Assembly (NCBI RefSeq): GCF_019428685.1
Contig: NZ_CP080095.1
Span: 2,480,001-2,544,000, forward strand
Length of the DNA: 64,000 nucleotides
Reading direction: 5' to 3'
From: Paraburkholderia edwinii
GTDB taxonomy: Bacteria; Pseudomonadota; Gammaproteobacteria; Burkholderiales; Burkholderiaceae
Below the pieces are notes generated by a model that ran no database searches, was not told the origin of the DNA, and worked only from the letters and a program-made list of their open reading frames with translations. The first letter of the stretch is position 1. Each line of letters begins with the position of its first letter. A program made the position numbers and the translations under genes. Of the stretch, positions 24,737-31,614 are shown one piece after another.

Positions 24737-27196
24737 ATGTTCAGATACCGAATCCATCTTGCCGTTTTCGTGGTCGGCCTTGCCGCCGTGCTGTGGGTCG
24801 CCATCGGCTATGCGGCGACGAACCCGCTCGCCCTCGTGGTCGCGCTGCTGATCGGCGCATGCTACGTGACCGGCGCGCTCGAGCTCTACCGCTACCAGCA
24901 GGCTACCGACACGCTGGTCGCCGCGGTCGGCCAGCTCGATACGACGCCATCGCAACTAGGCGCGTGGCTCGAGCGCCTGCATCCGAGCCTGCGCGGCGCG
25001 GTGCGGCTGCGCGTCGAGGGCGAACGCGCGGGGCTGCCGGGTCCGGCGCTCACGCCGTATCTCGTCGGTCTGCTCGTGCTGCTCGGCATGCTTGGCACGC
25101 TGCTCGGGATGGCCGCGACCTTGCGCGGCACCGGCGCGGCGCTCGACTCGGCCACCGATCTGCAAGCCGTGCGCGCGTCGCTCGCCGCGCCGGTGCGCGG
25201 TCTCGGTTTCGCATTCGGCACGTCGATCGCGGGCGTGGCGACTTCGGCGATGCTCGGTCTGCTGTCGGCGTTATGCCGCCGCGAGCGCATCAAGGTCGCG
25301 CAGCAGCTCGACGCGAAGATCGCGACCGTGCTGCGCGTGTTTTCGCCCGCGCATCAGCGCGAGGAAACGTTCAGGCTCATGCAGCGCCAGGCCGAGGCGA
25401 TGCCCGCGCTGATCAACGGCCTGCATACGCTGATGGGCACGCTCGAACAGCACAGCGCCGCCGCAAGCGAGCGGCAACTGGCAAGCCAGCAGCAGTTTCA
25501 CGCGAAGACCGAACTCGCCTATGCGCGGCTGACGAATTCGGTCGAGCAGTCGCTGCGGCAGAGCGTCGGCGAACATGCGCGCGCAGTCGGCGCGGCGATT
25601 CAGCCGGCGATCGAATCGACGCTTGCGAGTCTTGCGCGCGATACCACCGCGCTGCACGAGCGCGCGGCGCAAGCGACGCAGCAGCACATGGAGGGCCTGT
25701 CGCGCGGCTTTGCCTCGACCGCCGAACAGGTCGCCAGCACATGGACCGGCGCGCTCGACGCGCAGCGCGTCTCGAACGAGGCGCTTGCCGAGCGCATGAG
25801 CGCGACGCTCGAGCGCTTCGCCGCAAACGCCGATACGCGCGCCTCGAAACTGCTCGACGAGGTGGGCGCGCAACTCGCGGCATCGGCGGCAAAGCTTTCA
25901 GGAACGTGGAGCGACGCGCTCGCGCAGCACGTGCAAACGCACGATGCGCTGGCGACGCGTCACGAAGCAGCGATGACGTCTGCGTCGCAGGCATGGACCG
26001 ATGCGCTTGCACAGCACGTACAAAAGCACGATGCGCTTGCGACGCGTCACGAAGCGGCGATGACGTCCGCATCGCAGGCGTGGACCGATGCGCTCGCACA
26101 GCACGTGCAAACGCACGATGCGCTCGCGACGCGTCACGAAGCGGCGATGACGTCCGCGTCGCAGGCATGGACGGACGCACTCGCGCAGCACGTGCAGACG
26201 CACGACGCGCTCGCGACACGCCACGAAGCCGCGATGACGTCGGCCTTGCAGGCATGGACCGATGCGCTCGCACAGCACGCACAAACGCATGACGCGCTCG
26301 CCACGCGCCACGAAGCAGCCATCAATGCGGCCAGCGCGAACTTCGAGGCGGCGACCACTGCCGCCGCGGCAAGCATCGACTTGCATGCGGCATCGCTTGT
26401 CGAACGCGTCGACGCTTCGCATACCGCGCTGCAGACGGGTCTCGCCGCCGCCGACGACAAACGCCTCGCCGCCTGGGCGGCCGCGCTCGAACAGACGGCG
26501 TCCGCACTGTCGCGCGAATGGGCCGAGTCCGGCGCGCAGCACGCGGCGCGCCAGCAGCAGATCTGCGACACGCTCGCCGCGACCGCGCGCGAGATCGCCG
26601 AGCGCGCGCAGGCCGAAGCGCGCGGCACGATCGACGAGATCGGGCGGCTGGTGAGCGCGGCGTCGGAAGCGCCGAAGGCCGCGGCCGACGTGATCGGCGA
26701 GTTGCGCAAAAGCCTGTCGGAAAGCATGGTCCGCGATACGGCGATGCTCGAGGAACGCACGCGTCTGCTGCAAACGCTCGAAACGCTGCTCGACGCGGTC
26801 AATCACGCGTCGACCGAACAGCGCGCGGCGATCGACGGGCTTGTGTCGACCTCGGCGAATCTGCTCGAGCGCGTCGGCGACCAGTTCTCGGACAAGGTCG
26901 AAACCGAGTCGCACAAGCTCGATATCGCCGCCGCGCAGGTCGCGACCAGCGCGATTGACATGGCGAGCATGGGCGACGCGTTCGGCGCGGCCGTCGCGTC
27001 GTTTGGCGAGTCGAACGGCAAGCTGATGACGCACCTCGAGCGCATCGAGCGCGCGCTCGACCAGTCGCTCGCACGCAGCGACGAACAGCTCGCGTACTAC
27101 GTCGCGCAGGCGCGCGAGGTGATCGACCTGAGCGTGATGTCGCAGAAGCAGATCATGGAAGACCTGCAGCATCTGGCCGGAGCGCGCGCGTCATGA
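24737..27196 (+). CDS. DUF802 protein: MotA/ExbB/ZorA-like channel subunit with long repeat-bearing coiled-coil tail
   Basis: An 819-residue protein. Four predicted membrane helices lie at about 7-26, 30-48, 107-127 and 155-179. Helix 3 carries LLGMLGTLLGMAATLRGTG, the small-residue motif of TolQ/ExbB/MotA-type stators. Helix 4 (GFAFGTSIAGVATSAMLGLL) has Thr/Ser residues that could line an ion path. Residues about 185-819 form a long Ala-rich helical, probably cytoplasmic tail containing five 29-residue repeats (392-536). This is the ZorA layout: stator plus long tail. Its stop overlaps the start of the OmpA/MotB-like gene (ATGA), implying a stoichiometric complex. An ion-driven motor function is inferred. 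Confidence 0.8.
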   Translation: MFRYRIHLAVFVVGLAAVLWVAIGYAATNPLALVVALLIGACYVTGALELYRYQQATDTLVAAVGQLDTTPSQLGAWLERLHPSLRGAVRLRVEGERAGLPGPALTPYLVGLLVLLGMLGTLLGMAATLRGTGAALDSATDLQAVRASLAAPVRGLGFAFGTSIAGVATSAMLGLLSALCRRERIKVAQQLDAKIATVLRVFSPAHQREETFRLMQRQAEAMPALINGLHTLMGTLEQHSAAASERQLASQQQFHAKTELAYARLTNSVEQSLRQSVGEHARAVGAAIQPAIESTLASLARDTTALHERAAQATQQHMEGLSRGFASTAEQVASTWTGALDAQRVSNEALAERMSATLERFAANADTRASKLLDEVGAQLAASAAKLSGTWSDALAQHVQTHDALATRHEAAMTSASQAWTDALAQHVQKHDALATRHEAAMTSASQAWTDALAQHVQTHDALATRHEAAMTSASQAWTDALAQHVQTHDALATRHEAAMTSALQAWTDALAQHAQTHDALATRHEAAINAASANFEAATTAAAASIDLHAASLVERVDASHTALQTGLAAADDKRLAAWAAALEQTASALSREWAESGAQHAARQQQICDTLAATAREIAERAQAEARGTIDEIGRLVSAASEAPKAAADVIGELRKSLSESMVRDTAMLEERTRLLQTLETLLDAVNHASTEQRAAIDGLVSTSANLLERVGDQFSDKVETESHKLDIAAAQVATSAIDMASMGDAFGAAVASFGESNGKLMTHLERIERALDQSLARSDEQLAYYVAQAREVIDLSVMSQKQIMEDLQHLAGARAS
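25910..26344 (+). repeat. Five 87-bp repeats coding a 29-residue coiled-coil unit
   Basis: Five in-frame units of 87 bp cover residues 392-420, 421-449, 450-478, 479-507 and 508-536. Each unit starts (S/T)DALAQH, has HDALATRHEAA in the middle and, in the first four, ends QAW. Many base differences between units are synonymous (gtg/gta, ctc/ctt, gcg/gca), so the peptide is better kept than the DNA. Twenty-nine residues equals 7+11+11, compatible with a heptad/hendecad coiled coil. Confidence 0.9.
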
Positions 27197-27837
27197 GCGA
27201 TGAGATCGATGTCGGCGTCGAGCCGGGCGCGCCGATCTGGGCTGCGTTCGGCGATCTGATGTCGGTGCTGGTCGGCGCGTTCGTGCTGATTCTCGTCAGC
27301 GTGATCGGCGTGCAGTTCGAGCTGTCGAGCCGGCTCGAGAAGGAAGTGCAGCAACACAAAGCCGACGCGGCGCGCCGTGCGGCGCTCGAAAAGGCGCTTG
27401 CGGCGCCGCTCGCGGCCGGGCGCGTGACGCTCGTCAACGGGCGCATCGGCATCAGCGGCAATGTGCTGTTCGCGCTCAATTCGGACCAGTTGCAGCCGCA
27501 GGGGCGCGAGTTGCTGAAGTCGCTGGCCGCACCGCTTGCCGCGTATCTGAACGTGAACGACGAGATCCTGATGGTGAGCGGCTTTGCCGACGATCAGCAG
27601 GTGCGCGCGGGCAACCGCCGGTTCTCCGATAACTGGGAATTGTCGGCGCAGCGTGCGCTGACGGTGACGCGCGCACTGATCGACGACGGCGTGCCCGCGA
27701 AGTCGGTATTCGCGGCGGCGTTCGGCTCTGAGCAGCCGGTTGGTTCGAACGCGGACGCCGAAGGGCGCGCGAAGAACCGCCGCGTCGAGATCGCGCCGGT
27801 GCCGCGCCAGGCGGCGGGCAACGACGGCAAATCGTAG
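27193..27837 (+). CDS. MotB/ZorB-like OmpA-domain protein
   Basis: A 214-residue inner-membrane protein with one N-terminal helix and a C-terminal periplasmic OmpA/MotB domain. The helix region reads WAAFGDLMSVLVGAFVLILV; Asp21 in GDLMS matches the proton-binding Asp of MotB (Asp32 in E. coli) and ZorB. A short charged linker (residues 45-75) precedes the OmpA fold: VLFALNSDQLQPQGRELLKS, VSGFADDQQV and a terminal GRAKNRRVEIAPVP, the peptidoglycan-binding signature. The ATGA overlap with the DUF802 gene indicates a coupled two-protein stator. The Asp, single helix and OmpA domain together make an energised motor plausible. Confidence 0.85.
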   Translation: MSDEIDVGVEPGAPIWAAFGDLMSVLVGAFVLILVSVIGVQFELSSRLEKEVQQHKADAARRAALEKALAAPLAAGRVTLVNGRIGISGNVLFALNSDQLQPQGRELLKSLAAPLAAYLNVNDEILMVSGFADDQQVRAGNRRFSDNWELSAQRALTVTRALIDDGVPAKSVFAAAFGSEQPVGSNADAEGRAKNRRVEIAPVPRQAAGNDGKS

Positions 27838-27904
27838 TGAAAACTCAGGCAGTGAAGTTCTCGCAGTTAAGTCAGATGAGTGATGGGCAGACGGGCAATG
27901 GGCA

Positions 27905-28654
27905 ATGAGTGACGTTCGCGAAACACCGCAGAGTCCCCGTGCTGCATCGGATGATGCAGCAGGCGGCGACGCGCGCGCGACGCTCGACGCGTGGCGCGAA
28001 GCGGGCGCCGATCGCCTCGATCCGTTGCGTTTTGCGGCGCTCGATGCGCTTGCGCGGCGCATCGCGAAGCTGTCGTCGCCGGCCGAAGGCGAACTCCAGC
28101 GCCTGCTCGACGCGCGGCTTGCGGGGCTGATGACCTCATATGCGGAAGACATCGAACGTAAGCGCGATGAAGTCGAATCGCAAGGGGCGCAAACTGCGCA
28201 AGCCGCTCAAACGAACAACGCAAACGCACGGCCCGGCACATCGCTCGCAGCTTTGAGCGCTTCATTGAATGGGCGCGCCGACCGCGGCGATACGCTCGCC
28301 GACACACTGCAGTATTTCCATGCAACGTGGTCGAAGCTCAGCGCGGGCCGGCAGTTGCGTCAGTCGCTCGAACAGGTGCCGGGCAATGCGGGTCCGCTTA
28401 ACTCGAACCGGCTCGTGCATCGCGCGCTGTCGTTGATGAACGAGTTGTCGCCCGGATATCTGCAGCAATTCCTGTCGTATGTGGAAACGCTGTCGGCGCT
28501 CGGCGACCTCGTCGGCGGTGGTAGCGGTGGTGGAAGTAGTGGTAGTGGCAGCGGCAGCGCAAGCGCCGACGCACCGGGCGCCGATGGCGCGTCGCGCGGG
28601 AAGAGTGCGAAAGGTGCAAAACCCGTCATCAGGCGCAAGCCGAAGGCGAACTGA
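27905..28654 (+). CDS. DUF2894 family protein, last gene of the stator-like operon
   Basis: A 249-residue soluble protein without export signal. A helical N-terminal part (about residues 20-90) has TLDAWREAGADRLDPLRFAA and LSSPAEGELQRLLDARLAGL. The middle holds TLQYFHATWSKLSAGRQLRQ and FLSYVETLSALGDLV, typical of DUF2894. The C-terminus is a Gly/Ser-rich linker and a basic tail (KGAKPVIRRKPK), suited to contact with nucleic acid, lipid or an acidic partner. It starts 68 bases after the OmpA-like gene. DUF2894 is a usual companion of DUF3348/DUF802; its biochemical role is unknown. Confidence 0.75.
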   Translation: MSDVRETPQSPRAASDDAAGGDARATLDAWREAGADRLDPLRFAALDALARRIAKLSSPAEGELQRLLDARLAGLMTSYAEDIERKRDEVESQGAQTAQAAQTNNANARPGTSLAALSASLNGRADRGDTLADTLQYFHATWSKLSAGRQLRQSLEQVPGNAGPLNSNRLVHRALSLMNELSPGYLQQFLSYVETLSALGDLVGGGSGGGSSGSGSGSASADAPGADGASRGKSAKGAKPVIRRKPKAN

Positions 28655-28788
28655 AGGGACGGCGGCGAGCAGGCGTGCGCGCTCGACATGTCCAGCCGGT
28701 AAGGCCGAGCGCGGAGCATTTGCACAAGAAGCGAATTTACGCGATCTTCTAAAGATTGAATCCGATGTGAATTCGCGGGAGGTGTGCG

Positions 28789-29076
28789 ATGAAATCTTCG
28801 ATCGTTTTACCGGGCTTCGTTGCCCTGTCGCTTGCGTGTCCCCTGGCTGCGCTCGCGCAATCCGGAAATGGCCTGACGCGGGCCGAAGTCGTGCAGGAAC
28901 TGATTCGGGTTGAGCAGGCCGGCTATCGCCCGGGCTGGGGCGACGCCACGAACTATCCGGACAATATCCAGGCCGCGCTCGCCCGCATTGCGGCGCAGCA
29001 GGGCGCGTTGGCGGCGCGCGCCGATGGCGCTCCGTCGGCAGGCGGCGTCGCGCCGGCCGCTCCCGATCGTCAGTGA
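28789..29076 (+). CDS. DUF4148 small exported protein
   Basis: A 95-residue protein with a cleavable signal (LPGFVALSLACPLAALAQS). The short mature part has LTRAEVVQELIRVEQAGYRP and NYPDNIQAALARI, the DUF4148 pattern very common in Burkholderiales genomes. It is predicted to be periplasmic; function is not known. GGGAGGTG precedes the ATG. It appears monocistronic. Confidence 0.85.
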   Translation: MKSSIVLPGFVALSLACPLAALAQSGNGLTRAEVVQELIRVEQAGYRPGWGDATNYPDNIQAALARIAAQQGALAARADGAPSAGGVAPAAPDRQ

Positions 29077-29347
29077 GCGTTGCGCTGCATTGCGTTAAGC
29101 AGGTACGGTAATCAGCAAGCGCGGTGCCTCGCGTTGCCGCGCACGACCCTCGACGTTCACCTCTCATCGGTTGCTTGTGCATACAGCACACGTAAGCCTT
29201 ACAAATATCGCGCGTCCCATCGATGCAAGCGCGCATTTCACGCAATGGCGCAGAACTTGCACAGCACGCTTGCCGGTGAAGCAATCGCATTTTCGCGCGC
29301 TATTTCGCGCGATCGAATACCGGTCACCCACGACGAGGAGAGCACAG

Positions 29348-29617
29348 ATGGAAACGACGAAGGCTGAAGGCGTCGTCCGCGAAGCGGTCGGCACGGTGCA
29401 GGAGACGGTCGGCAGTGTGATCGGCGACGCGAGCGAGCAACTGTCGGGCAGGGCCAAGGCGCTATGCGGCAAGACACAACAACTGTATGCGGATGCTGTG
29501 GAAGTCGCGCGCGATTCGATCGTCGAGAAACCGATGGCGACGCTCGCCATCGCGGCCGCGGCTGGTTTCGCATTGGGCGTGTTGTGGGCGTGGAATCGCG
29601 GCGACACGGATCGCTGA
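29348..29617 (+). CDS. YqjD/ElaB-like DUF883 membrane-anchored protein
   Basis: An 89-residue tail-anchored protein. The N-terminal half is amphipathic and CsbD/YqjD-like (REAVGTVQETVGSVIGDASE). The C-terminus has one helix beginning EKPMATLAIAAAAGFALGVL. YqjD and ElaB in E. coli are inner-membrane proteins made in stationary phase that can bind ribosomes. GAGGAGAG precedes the ATG. With the next two genes it copies the E. coli yqjD-yqjE-yqjK order. Confidence 0.8.
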   Translation: METTKAEGVVREAVGTVQETVGSVIGDASEQLSGRAKALCGKTQQLYADAVEVARDSIVEKPMATLAIAAAAGFALGVLWAWNRGDTDR

Positions 29618-29632
29618 GCGCCGCGCGGCGCT
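29617..29632. promoter_or_regulatory. GC-rich palindrome between yqjD-like and yqjE-like genes
   Basis: agcgccg-cg-cggcgct is a near-continuous 7-bp-arm palindrome starting at the stop codon. Without a T-tract it may be an attenuator or mRNA-stability hairpin inside the operon. Confidence 0.35.
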
Positions 29633-29695
29633 GACAGCATTCGCGTCGGCGCCCCATTCGCGCGGCAGCAGTTCACGCAGTGACGGAGCACGGCC

Positions 29696-30070
29696 ATGTC
29701 GATCCATTCCAAAGTGACGCAGTGGGGCAATGTGAGCCGCTTTTGCGTCGAGCGCCTCGGCGACTACAGCGAGCTGCTGTCGATCGAGGCGTCGCGGATG
29801 CGCACGCGGCTTATGCGCGAAATCATCGCGCTCGTCGCGCTTGCGGTGGCCGGGCTCTTTACGCTGTCGTTCGTCTGCATCGCGATTATCGCGACCTTCT
29901 GGGCGACGCCTTATTTCATTCATGTCGTGTGGGCGGTCGCCGGCGCGTGGCTCGTGCTGTCGATCGTCGCGCTCGTCATATTCCAGATGCAGCGGCCCGT
30001 CTGGTCGCTCGACGCGCTGCAGGAAGAAATCCGCAACGATCTGAACACCGTCAAAGAGGCACTCAAATGA
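29696..30070 (+). CDS. YqjE-like phage-holin-family (PF07332-type) membrane protein
   Basis: A 124-residue protein with two membrane helices (about 45-70 and 77-98). The cytoplasmic N-terminus includes RLGDYSELLSIEASRMRTRL, and a charged C-terminal helix follows (LDALQEEIRNDLNTVKEAL). This matches the YqjE group, named holin-like only from sequence. Its TGA overlaps the ATG of the next gene, showing coupling. A role in envelope stress or stationary phase is inferred from the E. coli operon. Confidence 0.82.
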   Translation: MSIHSKVTQWGNVSRFCVERLGDYSELLSIEASRMRTRLMREIIALVALAVAGLFTLSFVCIAIIATFWATPYFIHVVWAVAGAWLVLSIVALVIFQMQRPVWSLDALQEEIRNDLNTVKEALK

Positions 30071-30363
30071 CCACCGTCTATGACGATGCGTCGCGCGCCG
30101 CATTGCGCGCGCGGATGGCCGCCTCGCGCGCCGAGCTGCTCGCCGCGCGCGAGGCGGCGAAGCTCGCCGATGCGCGCCGCAAGCCGGTTTTTACGGTGTC
30201 GACCGTGCGCGAGCTCGCCGTTAGCGCGCCACACGTGACGCTCGCCGCCGCAATTCTCGCGGGTGCGCTCGTGCTCGGGCCGCGGCGCATCGCGACGGTG
30301 GTCGTGCGCAACGGGCTCACCGGATGGATCGCGAAAATGGTGCGGCGAATGGCAGGGCGGTAA
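30067..30363 (+). CDS. YqjK-like small membrane protein
   Basis: A 98-residue protein with an Ala/Arg-rich helical N-terminus (ALRARMAASRAELLAAREAA). One hydrophobic segment follows (VTLAAAILAGALVLGP) before a basic C-terminus. The position after a YqjE-like gene with ATGA overlap, and the RAELLAARE pattern, support a YqjK-type assignment. Sequence similarity alone would be weak. Confidence 0.65.
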   Translation: MTTVYDDASRAALRARMAASRAELLAAREAAKLADARRKPVFTVSTVRELAVSAPHVTLAAAILAGALVLGPRRIATVVVRNGLTGWIAKMVRRMAGR

Positions 30364-30634
30364 GGAGCAACGGGGTGGTCGATAAGACTGATAAGGCGGA
30401 TTTGAGCAAAGGCCGCTAACAAAAATTCACCGTGCGGCAGCACTCAATGCAGCGCTAAAAATCATGGCGAGCGCCGATTAGGTTAGCTTCGGCAAACGCT
30501 GGGCGCAATGCAAACGCTAGCTTTACCGTGGGCGCCGACAAGCCGGTGGTGGTCGCCATGCGTGCGCCGTAAAACCGGCGCCGCGCGCGCGTGGCGGGTC
30601 GCTGCTGCGCGCGGGGTTGCGCGCGGAAGCGGCG

Positions 30635-31231
30635 TCAGGACGGCGCCGCTAGCAGTGGGTCTCGCCACATCGTCCAGACACGGGGGCCGTCGCGCAGGCT
30701 GAGTTCGGACCGGACCCTGAAGCCGTGCCGTTCGTAAAACGGCACATGGGCTTCCGATGTGGCTTCGAGATAGGCGCCTGCCCCGGCCTTGTCGCAGATC
30801 GCCAGTCCCCGCTCAAGCAGCTTCGTTCCAATGCCTCGCCCCTGTTGCGGCGGAACGACGCCTAACACGCCGAGATACCAGTAGTGTCCGCGCGGCGGGC
30901 AGGCGCCTTCGAGCACGGACATCGCGGTCAGCGCCCGCGCCGACTGCCGGCCGAAGGTGAACAGGATGGCGGGCAGCAGACGCAGATTCTGCGCGACCGT
31001 CAACGGGTAGCGCTGCGGCGGCAGCCATAGCGCCGCGGCGTCAAGCGCGTCGGTCGCAACGACGAAGCCCAGCCTCGTGAATACGCTCAGATAGATTCCA
31101 TACACGCGTTCGAGGCGCTTCAGGCGCGTGCGCTCGTCGGGCAACACGTAGGTCACGGTCGGATCGTGCTCGAACGCTTGCGCGAGGGTTCGTCTCAAGG
31201 TCTGGTCGACTTCGGTCGCTGGGAAGCGCAT
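30635..31231 (-). CDS. GNAT-family N-acetyltransferase
   Basis: A 198-residue GNAT protein. The acetyl-CoA motif A is LGVLGVVPPQQGRGIGTKLL (Q/RxxGxG/A as QGRGIG). Motif B includes AYLEATSEAHVPFYERHGFR. The N-terminal half has TLAQAFEHDPTVTYVLPDE, typical of single-domain GNATs of unknown substrate. The start at 31231 is chosen for GGAAAA upstream. It is monocistronic. Confidence 0.8.
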   Translation of the reverse strand: MRFPATEVDQTLRRTLAQAFEHDPTVTYVLPDERTRLKRLERVYGIYLSVFTRLGFVVATDALDAAALWLPPQRYPLTVAQNLRLLPAILFTFGRQSARALTAMSVLEGACPPRGHYWYLGVLGVVPPQQGRGIGTKLLERGLAICDKAGAGAYLEATSEAHVPFYERHGFRVRSELSLRDGPRVWTMWRDPLLAAPS

Positions 31232-31614
31232 CGCTTTTTTCCGTTGTATCGGCGTCTTTTTGCCAGTCAAAGCAGCATGCTACGGCCTGATATATGACGA
31301 GCGTCCTCAAAAAGGGAAGCTGGCTTTCCGAAAACGAAATCGCGGGCGCGTTGCGACCGTAATGATCTGAAGGTTTATCGTGGGCCGTCGCAGGTTTATC
31401 GCGGGAACCCGCAGGTTTGTCGCTGGCGATTCGCAGATTCAAAAGCGGGAAGCGTCGCGCCTGCTCTGGAAAGTCAGCATGTCATATGGCATGGAGCTGT
31501 GGCAGACTAGATTTCACCGCGGTCCCCGACGATCGCGGCCCGCCGATTCAACACGTGCGCTACATGCACATCGGCCCCGACAAAGGCAATCCGATCTGAT
31601 AGCGAACAGCTCAG
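31232..31614. other. Gene-free region upstream of the large kinase gene
   Basis: These 383 bases lie between the divergent GNAT and multidomain kinase genes. They contain three 21-bp direct repeats (31371-31433) and a small inverted repeat catg-tcatatgg-catg near 31478. No coding sequence or RNA gene was recognised. Confidence 0.5.
31371..31433. repeat. Three 21-bp direct repeats upstream of the large kinase gene
   Basis: aggtttatcgtgggccgtcgc, aggtttatcgcgggaacccgc and aggtttgtcgctggcgattcgc-like copies follow one another at a 21-bp period, two helical turns. They lie about 180-245 bases before the start at 31615 and could be stacked activator sites. Confidence 0.6.

Noticed and set aside
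23814..28654. Calling the DUF802/OmpA locus a true Zorya defence system
   Set aside because: No ZorC, ZorD helicase or ZorE nuclease is encoded beside it, and the neighbours are DUF3348 and DUF2894; only the stator resemblance is supported.
28789..29076. DUF4148 protein as part of the stator operon
   Set aside because: It has its own strong ribosome site and a 134-base gap, and DUF4148 genes occur singly throughout Burkholderiales genomes.
29696..30070. Prophage holin
   Set aside because: The holin-like name comes from a family label; the order yqjD-yqjE-yqjK and the absence of phage genes point to a chromosomal stress operon.
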